The notes under the pieces are model-generated. The model was given only the letters and a program-made list of their open reading frames with translations. It was not told the origin of the DNA and did not search any database. This document shows, piece after piece, positions 29,867-38,435 of a stretch of DNA of 64,000 bases. Source of the stretch: Vreelandella rituensis. Lineage in GTDB: Bacteria > Pseudomonadota > Gammaproteobacteria > Pseudomonadales > Halomonadaceae. The stretch's first letter is position 1. Each line of letters starts with the position of its first letter. Both the position numbers and the translations under genes were made by a program. Location: NCBI RefSeq assembly GCF_003336665.1, contig NZ_QPIJ01000004.1, positions 56,295-120,294 of the forward strand. The letters are read 5' to 3'.

Positions 29867-30742
29867 CTACATCAAAAGCGCCAATAGAATAGGCAGGTAG
29901 ATCAGGGCCAATAAAGTGGAACAGAACACCAGGCTTGCAACGTAGGCCGGCTCACGCCCGGCGCGCTGGGCAAATAAATAGTTGAACACGGCTACCGGCA
30001 TGCTCATTTGCAGCACCAATATGCCTTGAGCCAAGGGCGGCAGACCCACCCAGCCACCGATCAACCAGGCGATGGTTGCCGCCAGAGGAATGCGTACCAT
30101 GCTGAAACCGACCCCGGAACGCAAACTTCTGACCTGAATGCTGGCCAACGACACCCCCAGGGTAATCAGCATCAAGGGCACGGTGAATCCCGACATCAAG
30201 TCCACGCTATTGGCCAGCCACAGGGGCAAGGTGGTATCGGTCAGAAGCAGACCCATGGCAATGGCAATCGCATAAACGGTGGGCGTTTTGGCCAGTGCCT
30301 TGAACGGGTTGCCGCGGCTGGTAAGCACCGTGCCCAGAGTGAACTGGAACAGCGCGACGGTCACCATGATGGTAATGCCATAGGCAAAGCCGGCACTCCC
30401 GAAGGCGTAAAGCACCACCGGCAACCCCATGTTGCCTGTGTTGGGGTACATCATGGGCGCCAGCAGCACTCGCCATTCGCGGCGTAGCAGGCGGGCGACC
30501 AGAAAGGTGGCGGCGGCCATGGAGATGATCACCAGGGCGGTTGCCAGCATGGTTCGACCGAAGCTCTCGGCATCGATTTCCGCACCGGAAAGCGACGCCA
30601 GTACCAGCGCCGGGGTGCCGATGTTGAATACCAATCGCGTGACGAATTCCACCGGGTAGGGGTGGCCCAGGCGAATCCAGGAAAACCCCAGCCCGGCACC
30701 GGCGAGCACGGGCGCCATCACGGCAAACAGTTCGGCAAGCAT
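29867..30742 (-). CDS. AEC-family (auxin efflux carrier-type) transporter
   Basis: A 291-residue inner-membrane carrier with about ten helices in two five-helix repeats. Typical features are FNIGTPALVLASL in the first repeat, the YPNTGNMGLPVVLYAFG segment with the helix-breaking NTGNMGLP, and a SMPVAVFNYLFAQRAG block near the end. Bacterial members include MdcF-like malonate and MleP-like malate/lactate carriers, so an organic-acid substrate is plausible but not shown. AAGGAC precedes the ATG. The divergent neighbour upstream is a LysR gene on the same strand 24 nt away, which may co-regulate it. Confidence 0.87.
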   Translation of the reverse strand: MLAELFAVMAPVLAGAGLGFSWIRLGHPYPVEFVTRLVFNIGTPALVLASLSGAEIDAESFGRTMLATALVIISMAAATFLVARLLRREWRVLLAPMMYPNTGNMGLPVVLYAFGSAGFAYGITIMVTVALFQFTLGTVLTSRGNPFKALAKTPTVYAIAIAMGLLLTDTTLPLWLANSVDLMSGFTVPLMLITLGVSLASIQVRSLRSGVGFSMVRIPLAATIAWLIGGWVGLPPLAQGILVLQMSMPVAVFNYLFAQRAGREPAYVASLVFCSTLLALIYLPILLALLM

Positions 30743-30766
30743 GCTGCGTCCTTGAAAAAAAGACCG

Positions 30767-31780
30767 CTATTGTGAGCAGTGAGCAATGCCGGATGCAATA
30801 GACGTCTGAACCAATGAGGTCGGTTGCGCTGTGGAAGAGGCCGCTACCTGCGTCGCCTTGCTTTTCTCACTGATTGGCCCTGTGTTTTGCCAGGCTAGCG
30901 GAATGGCGTCACGCAATAGGGAAAGAAAAGCGGAAATCTTGCGCGGTTGATGGCCGTAGGCGTAGAGCAACGATACGGGCAAGGCGCGAGCCGACCAGCC
31001 GGGCAAACAACGTTGCAGGCAGCCGGGGTATGCGGTCTCGCGTTGACCGGCTAGCCAGTCGGGAATAATGCCCAGCCCCCGTCCGCGGGCGATGGCATCG
31101 TTATGCAACGTATCCTGGTTCACCTTGAGTCGTGACGCTGGAGGTAAAAAGTGGAAATGGCCGTGTTCGGCATGCTGCAACACCACGCCGCTTGCGGTGT
31201 CGCCCAGCAGGTCGATCCAGGCATGGTGTGTCAGGTCGCGGGGATGCCTGGGGCGGCCATGGCGGCTTAGGTAGTCGGGGTGAGCATACAAACCACGCGT
31301 CAACCAGCCCAGCGTTTCATGATGCAGACCGGTGTCGGGCAGTTCGCCCAGCCACAATGTGATGCTGTGGATGGCAGGACTTTGCGGGGGCGTCTCGCAG
31401 GGATGCAGCAACAGATTGACACCGGGGTAGCGGTCCATGAATTTGTAGGCCTGGGGAATGAGCCATGCAGGTGCCAAGGCACTATGTACGCTGATTTTCA
31501 GGTCACCGCTGACATCCTGGCGCAGGGTTTCCAGCGCCGTCTGGCTCTGTTCGGCAAGTTCGAGTATCTGATGGCAATAGCTATGGAACAGATGCCCGGC
31601 TTCGGTAGGCAGCAGGCGGTTGGCCTGACGCCGCAGCAGCGGTTGGCCCAGGCGAGCTTCCAGCTGGCTGATGCGCCGGCTGAGCGTGGACTTGGCCAAC
31701 CCCAGTGCCCGGGCGCTGTGGGTCAGGCTGCCAGATTCCATTACCGCAGCAAAGGCGACCAGTTCGTCAAGATCATGCAT
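30767..31780 (-). CDS. LysR-family transcriptional regulator
   Basis: A 337-residue LTTR. The winged HTH is at residues 1-60 (LDELVAFAAVMESGSLTHSARALGLAKSTLSRRISQLEARLG in pieces), followed by a linker helix and a periplasmic-binding-like effector domain with SVHSALAPAWLIP and GRGLGIIPDW. The last ~35 residues are a Ser/Thr/Ala-rich tail unusual for the family. It is immediately upstream of, and on the same strand as, the AEC carrier, so the carrier may be cotranscribed with it. Confidence 0.88.
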   Translation of the reverse strand: MHDLDELVAFAAVMESGSLTHSARALGLAKSTLSRRISQLEARLGQPLLRRQANRLLPTEAGHLFHSYCHQILELAEQSQTALETLRQDVSGDLKISVHSALAPAWLIPQAYKFMDRYPGVNLLLHPCETPPQSPAIHSITLWLGELPDTGLHHETLGWLTRGLYAHPDYLSRHGRPRHPRDLTHHAWIDLLGDTASGVVLQHAEHGHFHFLPPASRLKVNQDTLHNDAIARGRGLGIIPDWLAGQRETAYPGCLQRCLPGWSARALPVSLLYAYGHQPRKISAFLSLLRDAIPLAWQNTGPISEKSKATQVAASSTAQPTSLVQTSIASGIAHCSQ

Positions 31781-31883
31781 GGCAGTCGTAATAGGTACTC
31801 AAGAAAGACCTCATGAAAGCATCTGGGAGGATGTGCAAGTGTCGCATAGCTTAATCTTAATGAAAATAATTCGCGTTAAATAT

Positions 31884-31908
31884 AAAAGGCCCCGACTCGT
31901 GTCGGGGC
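31884..31908 (-). terminator. Rho-independent terminator after the TonB receptor gene
   Basis: Stem GCCCCGAC / GTCGGGGC with loop TCGT; on the minus strand it is followed by CTTTTATA. It lies about 110 nt past the receptor stop. The interval to the LysR start (31781) also serves as that gene's promoter region. Confidence 0.85.
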
Positions 31909-32019
31909 AAACAACAGTAAACTGATTCAAACTATGCTGATTCAAACTATATCCGCTTTAGAGAGCGCTTGGTGTCAGGTAGCTTCTAGAAATATCCATT
32001 TCCTGGAAAAATAACGCCT

Positions 32020-34152
32020 CTAGAATTCGTAGCGCGCCGAGAGCCAGAGGCGTCGGCCTTCCTCGCTATTGGTATAGACGTTGCCATAGCTTGAGCCGTT
32101 TCCATAGGCGCGGTAATCGACGAAGTCCTTGTCCAGCAGGTTGGAGATACGGGCGCTTACGCTCAGGGCGTCGGAAACCTGGTAATTACCGCCCAGGTGA
32201 AAGAGTTCGTAGGCCTTGAAGTCACCCAGGTCGTCGTAGGAAGGCGCGCCGCGCACACTCTCCCGGTTGCGATAACGCTCGCTGCGATATTCCGCCGACA
32301 GCCAGGTGTCGAGTTTGGGCGTTGTCTGCCAGCGCAGGGTGGCATTGACCGCATGTTCTGGCGTGTCGGTGAGTGGTTCTCCTTCGTTTTCGCCGCTCCT
32401 TTGTTCGCTGTCGGTATAGGTGTAGTTGGCATTCAGACGCCAGTCCGCAGCCAGCTGGTAACCTGTCGAGAGTTCCACGCCGCGCGTGACCGCTTCATCG
32501 ATGTTGACCTCTTGGGAGTAGGTGCCATCGGGCATCAGAGGGTCATTCTCGACCACAATGTCGTTGCCGCCGGCGATCTTGTCGTCGAAACGGTTATGGA
32601 ACAGGGTGGCACTGGCCATGAAACCGGCCTGGTTGTCGTAATGCATCCCGAATTCGCTGCTGGTGCTGGTCTCCGGTTGCAGGTCGGGGTTGCCGATAGT
32701 GAGAATCGTGCCCTGGCCGGTCACGCCATTGATGCCGTCATGCAGGCCATTCAAGGAAGGCGTCTTGTAGCCACGGCTCACGCCGCCTTTAAGTGTCCAT
32801 TGTTCCGTGGTGTTCCATACCAGGTAGGCGCGGGGGCTTACCTGGCTGCCGAAGGCGTCATGGTGGTCATAGCGAGCGCCCAGGGTCAGCGCCAGGTCGT
32901 CGCGCAGCATCCATTCGTCTTCGGCGAACAACGCCCAGGTGGTCTGGCTGAACGTTTCCGTTGCCAGGCCGTCATCCAGATCGGCATCGGCCCATTGACC
33001 GCCCACGGTGGTCACATGATCGCCCAGCGGCATCACGAATTTGCTATCCAGAACGTCATTGGTGGTTTCCAGTTCACGCGGTGCGCCGCCGATCAAATTG
33101 GGAAAACCTTCGTAAGCTTCGCCCATGGTGCCGGGAAGGGTACGTCCCTTGGTTTCGGTGGTGTTGCGCATCAAGCTGGATTCAAGCGTCCCGGCGGAAA
33201 AATAACCGGTATGGCCGATGGCCACCTGTTGGCGCTCGAAGCGCAGTTCATCGGCGTAGCCGTTCGCCGCACCGGGATCATCCTGGCAACTGCGTGTCTT
33301 GCCCTCGAGGGTGCCCAGCTGGCATTCGTCGTTGTTGTAACGTTGGCGATTGACCTCCCCATCCAGCCATAATTCGTGGTCGGCATTGGGGGTAAGGGTC
33401 AGGCGTCCACCTAGATTGTAAGTGTCGCCTTCCACGGGGCTGGGGCCGCGCTTGCTGACTTCGAGGGGCTCACCGTCAGCGGTTGTGTACTCGAGCTCTG
33501 AAGCGTCTCGCTCGTAAAACCGGCCACGCAACTGAAGACCCAGGCGATCTTCCACCAGGGGACCACTGGTATAGAGACTGACGGCCCGACTATCGCCGTA
33601 CTCATCATGCTGATTGAAGGTGTTTTCCACATTGATGGAGCCCGTCCAGTCGTGATCCACCTTGCGGGTGATGATATTGATCACCCCGCCCATGGCATCG
33701 GAACCGTATAACGTGGACATCGGGCCGCGGATCACCTCGATGCGCTCGATGCTTAAAACCGGTGGGAAGAAGCTGGTGGACGTTTCACCGAAGCCGTTGG
33801 GGGTAACGCTGCCGGGGGTGTTCTGGCGACGGCCATCGATCAACACCAGGGTATAGTCGCTAGGCATGCCGCGCATGCTGATGTTGCGCCCTCCGGTTTT
33901 CCCCACGGACCCGCCCACGTCCACGCCTTCCACGTCGCGAAGGGCATCGGCAATGCTGGTGATCCGCTTGCGTTGCAACTCTTCCCGAGTAATGACCGAA
34001 ATACTGGCGGGTGCCTCGACCATTGCCTGCTCGAAACCACTGGCGGAAACCACGATGTTGTCCAGTTGCTGCTGGGCCAAGGCGGAGAGGCTGGTGCCGG
34101 CGGTTGCGAGTGCCATGGCGCTGACAAGCGCCGTGCGAGAAAAACGTTGCAT
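32020..34152 (-). CDS. TonB-dependent siderophore receptor (FepA/CirA-like)
   Basis: A 710-residue outer-membrane active transporter. A signal peptide spans about residues 1-27 (ends LSALA). A TonB-box-like DNIVVSASG follows at the mature N-terminus, then the plug domain (SISVITREELQ, RNISMRGMPSDYTLVLIDG, IERIEVIRGPMSTLYGSDAMGGVINIITRK) and a 22-strand barrel ending in the classic C-terminal aromatic RYEF. A cysteine pair in an outer loop (DECQ ... SCQDD) is common in catecholate receptors. AAGGGG precedes the ATG, and a Fur-like box overlaps its promoter region. Ligand identity is unknown. Confidence 0.93.
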   Translation of the reverse strand: MQRFSRTALVSAMALATAGTSLSALAQQQLDNIVVSASGFEQAMVEAPASISVITREELQRKRITSIADALRDVEGVDVGGSVGKTGGRNISMRGMPSDYTLVLIDGRRQNTPGSVTPNGFGETSTSFFPPVLSIERIEVIRGPMSTLYGSDAMGGVINIITRKVDHDWTGSINVENTFNQHDEYGDSRAVSLYTSGPLVEDRLGLQLRGRFYERDASELEYTTADGEPLEVSKRGPSPVEGDTYNLGGRLTLTPNADHELWLDGEVNRQRYNNDECQLGTLEGKTRSCQDDPGAANGYADELRFERQQVAIGHTGYFSAGTLESSLMRNTTETKGRTLPGTMGEAYEGFPNLIGGAPRELETTNDVLDSKFVMPLGDHVTTVGGQWADADLDDGLATETFSQTTWALFAEDEWMLRDDLALTLGARYDHHDAFGSQVSPRAYLVWNTTEQWTLKGGVSRGYKTPSLNGLHDGINGVTGQGTILTIGNPDLQPETSTSSEFGMHYDNQAGFMASATLFHNRFDDKIAGGNDIVVENDPLMPDGTYSQEVNIDEAVTRGVELSTGYQLAADWRLNANYTYTDSEQRSGENEGEPLTDTPEHAVNATLRWQTTPKLDTWLSAEYRSERYRNRESVRGAPSYDDLGDFKAYELFHLGGNYQVSDALSVSARISNLLDKDFVDYRAYGNGSSYGNVYTNSEEGRRLWLSARYEF

Positions 34153-34181
34153 GGGTTCCCCTTGAGTTACGCTATCGATTA

Positions 34182-34200
34182 TTTAATGAGACTTATTATC
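34182..34200 (-). promoter_or_regulatory. Fur-box-like site upstream of the TonB receptor gene
   Basis: Minus-strand sequence GATAATAAGTCTCATTAAA matches 13 of 19 positions of the Fur consensus GATAATGATAATCATTATC, about 30 nt upstream of the receptor ATG. Location and gene function make iron repression by Fur likely. Confidence 0.6.
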
Positions 34201-34380
34201 AAATGAGGTCGCAAGTCTAATGGGAAAAGTTCCTTGGTGGGAGTCATTAGCCTGGAAACGTCGCGTTGCGTTTTCTGCAACCGCCCTCTGCAACCCTGGG
34301 GCAAGGCGGCAGGCCAAAACAGCGACCAGCCAAGGTTGCAAGTTAATGAACGCAACGTTCGGCGTTATCGACATGCATAT

Positions 34381-34399
34381 GTTGTTGAGAATCATTAGT
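34381..34399 (+). promoter_or_regulatory. Fur-box-like site upstream of the iron-type binding protein
   Basis: GTTGTTGAGAATCATTAGT matches 13 of 19 Fur-consensus positions, including the intact AATCATTA core. It lies about 125 nt upstream of the binding-protein ATG. Together with the site at 34182 it gives each divergent gene its own box. Confidence 0.55.
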
Positions 34400-34524
34400 A
34401 TTTTTTTCGGGTGCCCTCGGGAGTCGCACCCCATGCCGCCAACGCTGATCGCCTTAATCTCCCAGATTTCTGAAAAATAAAGATTTTTCACTGTCACGTA
34501 GCATTCAACATTCAAGGAACCGGT

Positions 34525-35472
34525 ATGAAACGTTTGAACGCAATCATGGCACTGGCAAGTGCCGCCCTGTGCCTGATAGCCGCTCCTCTGGCGTTGGCCG
34601 ATTCCCCTCTGCGTATTTACGGCCCGCGCCTGGACGACCCCCAGGCACCGATGTTCACCACCTTTACCCAGGCCGCCGGGGTCGAGATCGAACTGGTGCA
34701 GATGAGCGCCGAGGAACTGGACGCCGCTTTCCAGCAAGGTGGCAAGCCGCCGGTGGATGTGATGCTGGTTACCGATAGCGGCAACCTTCAGCAAGCCGTT
34801 GCGGCGGGCATGTTTCAGCCCGTCGAATCCGAACGGCTGGGCGAGCGTGTCCCCGCCGGGCTACGTGATCTGGACGCTGGTTGGGCGGGGTACGCCACCC
34901 GCTCCAGGGTGATTTTCACCAATCCGGAGAAACTCGATTGGACCCCTGAAAGCTACGAGGATCTGGCCGATGAGCATTTGAAGGGCAAGCTGTGCCTGGG
35001 CGGGGGCGGTTCCACCTACAATGTTTCGCTGGTGAGTTCCATGGTGGCTCACCATGGTGAAGACGCCGCCCAAGCCTGGGTCGAGGGCTTGATGAATAAC
35101 CTGGCACAAGCGCCGGGTGAGCGCGATGGCGCGCTTTTGCAGGCCACCGCCGAAACACTCAATCTGGTATGGCCGAACCAGCAAGGCGAAGGGCTTCAAG
35201 GGCGGGGTGCCTATCGCAATGTGACGGCCGGCGCGCTGGTCAAGAACACGCCGAATGAAGCTGATGCTGTTCACTTTCTCGAACATCTGGCAAGCGACAG
35301 CGTTCAGCAAGACGTGGCGCAAGGCATCTTCTATCCCGTGGTGGACGGCCTCTCCGCGAGTGTCGCCGAACAGACCCTGGGCAATGTAACCTTCGATGAC
35401 ATCGCCATGAGGGAATTGAGCGAACGGTACGCGATAGCCCGGAAAATCATGCAAGGCGCCGGCTGGAAGTGA
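34525..35472 (+). CDS. Solitary Fe3+-type ABC transporter substrate-binding protein
   Basis: A 315-residue periplasmic binding protein of the FbpA/FutA/IdiA type. A signal peptide spans about residues 1-25 (ends LALA, before DSPLRIYGPR). Family features are TRSRVIFTNPEKLDW, ESYEDLADEHLKGKLCLG and the C-terminal RNVTAGALVKNTPNEADAVH then FLEHLASD block, close to the conserved binding-protein lobe. AAGGAAC precedes the ATG. No permease or ATPase gene adjoins it; instead it diverges from a TonB receptor. It may serve a transporter encoded elsewhere or work with the receptor; the ligand could be ferric iron or another metal complex. Confidence 0.85.
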   Translation: MKRLNAIMALASAALCLIAAPLALADSPLRIYGPRLDDPQAPMFTTFTQAAGVEIELVQMSAEELDAAFQQGGKPPVDVMLVTDSGNLQQAVAAGMFQPVESERLGERVPAGLRDLDAGWAGYATRSRVIFTNPEKLDWTPESYEDLADEHLKGKLCLGGGGSTYNVSLVSSMVAHHGEDAAQAWVEGLMNNLAQAPGERDGALLQATAETLNLVWPNQQGEGLQGRGAYRNVTAGALVKNTPNEADAVHFLEHLASDSVQQDVAQGIFYPVVDGLSASVAEQTLGNVTFDDIAMRELSERYAIARKIMQGAGWK

Positions 35473-35498
35473 TTCGCAATCTGGAAAAGTACTGATTT

Positions 35499-35530
35499 GT
35501 CGCCGCGCTAGGGCTAGCGCGGCGACTTTC
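35499..35530 (+). terminator. Terminator after the binding-protein gene
   Basis: Perfect inverted repeat GTCGCCGCGCTAG / CTAGCGCGGCGAC followed by only three T. The stem is very strong but the T tract weak. It lies 27 nt after the stop and just before the ABC exporter gene. Confidence 0.65.
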
Positions 35531-35570
35531 GTTACACTCAGTGTATTCAACGATAATCAAGGAATCCGTC

Positions 35571-37379
35571 GTGTCTTCATCTGCGCACAGTTTTCAGGCA
35601 TTAGTGCGGCTTTTGCGCTATGCCAAGGGCTACCGTCGCCGTATTACCGCTGCGACGCTCTGTTCGATCATCAACAAACTGTTCGATATCGCCCCTGAAA
35701 TCTTGATCGGCGTCGCTATCGATGTGGTGGTCAATCAAGAGCGCAGTTTCGTGGCGCGTCTAGGCTTCGATACACCGCAAGAACAGATCATGATGCTTGC
35801 CGTGCTCACCTTCTTCATCTGGGCGGGGGAGTCGCTGTTCGAGTACCTCTATCAGGTATTATGGCGCAACCTCGCCCAGCGTCTTCAAGCGGACATGCGT
35901 CAGGATGCCTACGAGCATGCCCAGCGCCTGGACATGGCGTTTTTCGAATCGCGCAGTTCCGGGCAGCTGGTCGCGACGATGAACGATGACGTCAATCAGC
36001 TGGAACGCTTTCTGGATGGCGGCGCCAATTCGCTGATTCAGGTCGTGGTGACCGTGGTGGCGGTGGGGGCGGTGTTCTTCGTGCTTTCCCCGTTGATTGC
36101 CTTGTTGGCTTTCACTCCGATTCCGCTGATCATCTGGGGTGCCTTTTACTTTCAGCGCAAGGCGGGGCCGCTGTACAGCGATGTACGGGAAAAGGTCGGC
36201 GACCTGGCCGGGCGGCTGTCGAATAACTTGAGCGGTATCGCCACCATCAAGAGCTTTACCAGTGAAGCGCGGGAAGCCGAACGTCTGCGCGAGTCCAGCG
36301 AAGCCTATGTGGAAGCCAATCGTCGGGCGATACGCGTGAGTTCGGCGTTTATTCCGGTGATTCGCATGGCGATACTGGCGGGGTTTCTGGCGACGTTCAC
36401 CGTGGGCGGGATGATGGCCCTACGCGGTGACTTGAACGTGGGCGCCTATGGGGTATTGGTGTTTCTGACCCAACGCCTGCTATGGCCGTTGACGGGTCTG
36501 GCCCAGGTGATCGACCTCTTCGAACGCGCCATGGCCAGTACCAAGCGGATACTGGATCTTCTGGAAGTGCCGATCACGATCAAGGATAACACTGACACGC
36601 CGCTGGCCATGCCGGTACGCGGTGAAGTGAGTTTCGATTCGGTCAGCTTTCGCTATGCAAGCAGCGGCGCCGGTGTGGAAGACGTCAGCCTGACGGTGCC
36701 CGCCGGCCACACCCTGGCGCTGGTGGGCGCTACCGGCTCGGGCAAATCGACCCTGATGAAGCTATTGCTGCGCTTTTACGACCCCAGCCATGGCCAGGTC
36801 CGGATCGATGGCCAGCCCATCGACAGCGTCGGCCTGAATTCCTTGCGCCAGTCAATCGGCTTGGTCAGCCAGGATGTTTATCTGTTCGAAGGCTCGATAC
36901 GCGACAACATCGCCTACGGCAAACCCGATGCCGACGATGCCGCCATTCTGGACGCGGCAAGGACCGCCGAAGCCTGGGAGTTCATTCAGGTCTTGCCCCA
37001 AGGGCTGGATACCGCGGTGGGCGAGCGCGGCGTGCGGCTTTCCGGCGGCCAGCGCCAACGGCTTTCCCTGGCGCGCGCCCTGCTCAAGGACCCACCGATT
37101 CTGGTGCTGGATGAAGCCACCAGCGCGGTCGACAACGAAACCGAAGCGGCCATTCAGCGCTCGCTCAAGCGCATTGCCCATGACCGGACGGTGATCATGA
37201 TCGCCCACCGGCTTTCCACCATCGTGGAGGCCGATGAAATCGTGGTGATCGACCAGGGCCGTGTGGCCGAGCGGGGCACCCATACGGAACTACTGGCCGA
37301 GAACGGCCATTACGCTGCGCAATGGCGCGTACAGACGGGAAGGGCGCAAGCGGAGGATGTGGAGGCTCTTAGCGGTTAA
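35571..37379 (+). CDS. ABC exporter, fused permease-ATPase half-transporter
   Basis: A ~602-residue type IV ABC exporter subunit. Six membrane helices fill the first ~310 residues (with FESRSSGQLVATMNDDVNQL, the ICL region), followed by an ATPase with Walker A LVGATGSGKSTLM, QDVYLFEGSIRDNI, the signature RLSGGQRQRLSLARALL, Walker B ILVLDEATSAVDNETE, and the switch His IMIAHRLST. It resembles lipid/drug exporters such as MsbA/HetC relatives and presumably homodimerises. GTG 35571 follows AAGGAATCC; an earlier GTG at 35541 lacks a ribosome site. Substrate unknown. Confidence 0.9.
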   Translation: MSSSAHSFQALVRLLRYAKGYRRRITAATLCSIINKLFDIAPEILIGVAIDVVVNQERSFVARLGFDTPQEQIMMLAVLTFFIWAGESLFEYLYQVLWRNLAQRLQADMRQDAYEHAQRLDMAFFESRSSGQLVATMNDDVNQLERFLDGGANSLIQVVVTVVAVGAVFFVLSPLIALLAFTPIPLIIWGAFYFQRKAGPLYSDVREKVGDLAGRLSNNLSGIATIKSFTSEAREAERLRESSEAYVEANRRAIRVSSAFIPVIRMAILAGFLATFTVGGMMALRGDLNVGAYGVLVFLTQRLLWPLTGLAQVIDLFERAMASTKRILDLLEVPITIKDNTDTPLAMPVRGEVSFDSVSFRYASSGAGVEDVSLTVPAGHTLALVGATGSGKSTLMKLLLRFYDPSHGQVRIDGQPIDSVGLNSLRQSIGLVSQDVYLFEGSIRDNIAYGKPDADDAAILDAARTAEAWEFIQVLPQGLDTAVGERGVRLSGGQRQRLSLARALLKDPPILVLDEATSAVDNETEAAIQRSLKRIAHDRTVIMIAHRLSTIVEADEIVVIDQGRVAERGTHTELLAENGHYAAQWRVQTGRAQAEDVEALSG

Positions 37380-37390
37380 GGATAAAAGTC

Positions 37391-37981
37391 TTAGCGGTTG
37401 ATCAGCAGGGCGTTCAACGTAACGGGTACATGCTCATCAATTTGCTGGTAGCCCAGCAGCGACAGTACGGTACGCATTGTGGTGTTGGCCATTAGCGCCC
37501 GGCCATCCATCGCCATCGGCTCGGCATGGGTCACGCGTATTTCGTTCAAGCCTTCGCGGGTAAAGCGCAGCGGTACCGACTCTTGTTGGTTAACCAAATC
37601 GGACTGGACTTGAAACTCAAGCGTCTCAACCAGTGATTCTCCAATGTCCAAGGCGTCCAATCGCTCTGGCGGCATTTTCGCGACCAGCGTGACCAAGGTG
37701 GTATTGGCCAACAGGCCTATCCAGGACGGCAGTTCGCCAAAGCGCTCCAGCATATCGGTTTGGCTGAGCTTTAGCGGCAGGCGCAGGGTGCCATCGCTGG
37801 AGATATCGCCTTGTAGATCGCGCACTCGGTGGTGGTGGGTTTGCGGTGCCTCGCCGTTCAACTGGGTAATGGAGGCCTGTACCTGCGATTGGGCGGGGTC
37901 AAGCTGCCAGTCAGCGTGCACCGGAATCGCCAGTAGCAGCGGGATAAGAGCAATCAAAGCTTTCACAGTGCGTCTCCGCAT
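37391..37981 (-). CDS. YceI-like periplasmic protein
   Basis: A 196-residue exported protein. A signal peptide covers about residues 1-23 (ALIALIPLLLAIPVHA), and the mature form begins with DWQLDPAQSQVQASITQLNG. The W-x-LD-PxxS-x-V start and the alternation of beta strands with an ISSDGTLRLPLKLSQTDM segment resemble the YceI lipocalin-type fold that binds isoprenoid lipids. Similarity is moderate, so the ligand is uncertain. It converges with the ABC exporter gene; an 11-bp repeat TCTTAGCGGTT contains the stop region of both genes. Confidence 0.72.
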   Translation of the reverse strand: MRRRTVKALIALIPLLLAIPVHADWQLDPAQSQVQASITQLNGEAPQTHHHRVRDLQGDISSDGTLRLPLKLSQTDMLERFGELPSWIGLLANTTLVTLVAKMPPERLDALDIGESLVETLEFQVQSDLVNQQESVPLRFTREGLNEIRVTHAEPMAMDGRALMANTTMRTVLSLLGYQQIDEHVPVTLNALLINR

Positions 37982-38093
37982 GAGGAATTACCCAAAAGAC
38001 CCTTCAAACCCCATAAAGTGCCGCAGTGACATCAAGGTAGCGCAAGGGGGCTAGCCTCGACCCGCCACATTCGCTATGATGTGCACGCTTTTC

Positions 38094-38170
38094 GGGCCTA
38101 TAGCTCAGTTGGTCAGAGCAGGGGACTCATAATCCCTTGGTCGTAGGTTCAAGTCCTACTGGGCCCACCA
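38094..38170 (+). tRNA. tRNA-Ile2 (CAU anticodon, lysidine type)
   Basis: A 77-nt cloverleaf with encoded CCA: acceptor GGGCCTA / TGGGCCC, D arm GCTC-AGTTGGTCA-GAGC, anticodon stem GGGGA / TCCCT with loop CTCATAA (anticodon CAT), TpsiC arm GTAGG-TTCAAGT-CCTAC. The CAT anticodon would read AUG, but the flanking ACTCATAATC, TTGGTCG and GGTTCAAGTCC stretches match Escherichia coli tRNA-Ile2 (ileX) rather than elongator tRNA-Met. TilS should convert C34 to lysidine to read AUA. Met remains the alternative. Confidence 0.9.
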
Positions 38171-38300
38171 TCTTTTCAAGGACTTACGTTCCTTTTCCCC
38201 CTCCTTCGCTGTACCTTTTTTAGCAAGTGTCCACAAAGTGTCAACCGAGATTTTTCGGGCCGTAGGTAACGGCTTCCGTCAAATGATCGGGGGGCGACGT
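38171..38300. other. Non-coding interval after the tRNA up to the MITE-like element
   Basis: No ORF is supported. The DNA directly downstream of the tRNA (TCAAGGACTTACGTTCC and then GTGTCCACAAAGTGTCAAC) resembles sequence often seen where integrative elements enter tRNA 3' ends, but no integrase or second attachment copy is present, so this is only a hint. Confidence 0.4.
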
Positions 38301-38410
38301 CAGGGCTATCGCAAGTTGGCAGATGGGTGCTCGAATCTATTGTTCAAGCTATTTGTCAGGCATGAAGCCAAGACCTTAGAAAGCGATTATTTCTAACTGC
38401 GATAGCCCTG
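38301..38410. mobile_element. 110-bp MITE-like element with 10-bp target duplication
   Basis: The ends are inverted repeats: CAGGGCTATCGCAAGTT at 38301-38317 and its near complement AACTGCGATAGCCCTG at 38395-38410 (13 identical terminal bases, then a one-base indel). Directly outside are two perfect 10-bp copies of GGGGCGACGT at 38291-38300 and 38411-38420. Together this is the signature of a transposed non-autonomous element. The length cannot encode a transposase. A 10-bp duplication is compatible with the IS4 group among others; the parent element is not in this window. Confidence 0.82.
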
Positions 38411-38435
38411 GGGGCGACGTGTGCATAACGCATGG

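Noticed and set aside
32197..33372. 391-codon plus-strand frame inside the TonB receptor gene
   Set aside because: Antisense shadow of the receptor; no start signal or domain.
38094..38170. Calling this tRNA-Met
   Set aside because: The CAU anticodon fits, but the flanking sequence follows tRNA-Ile2.
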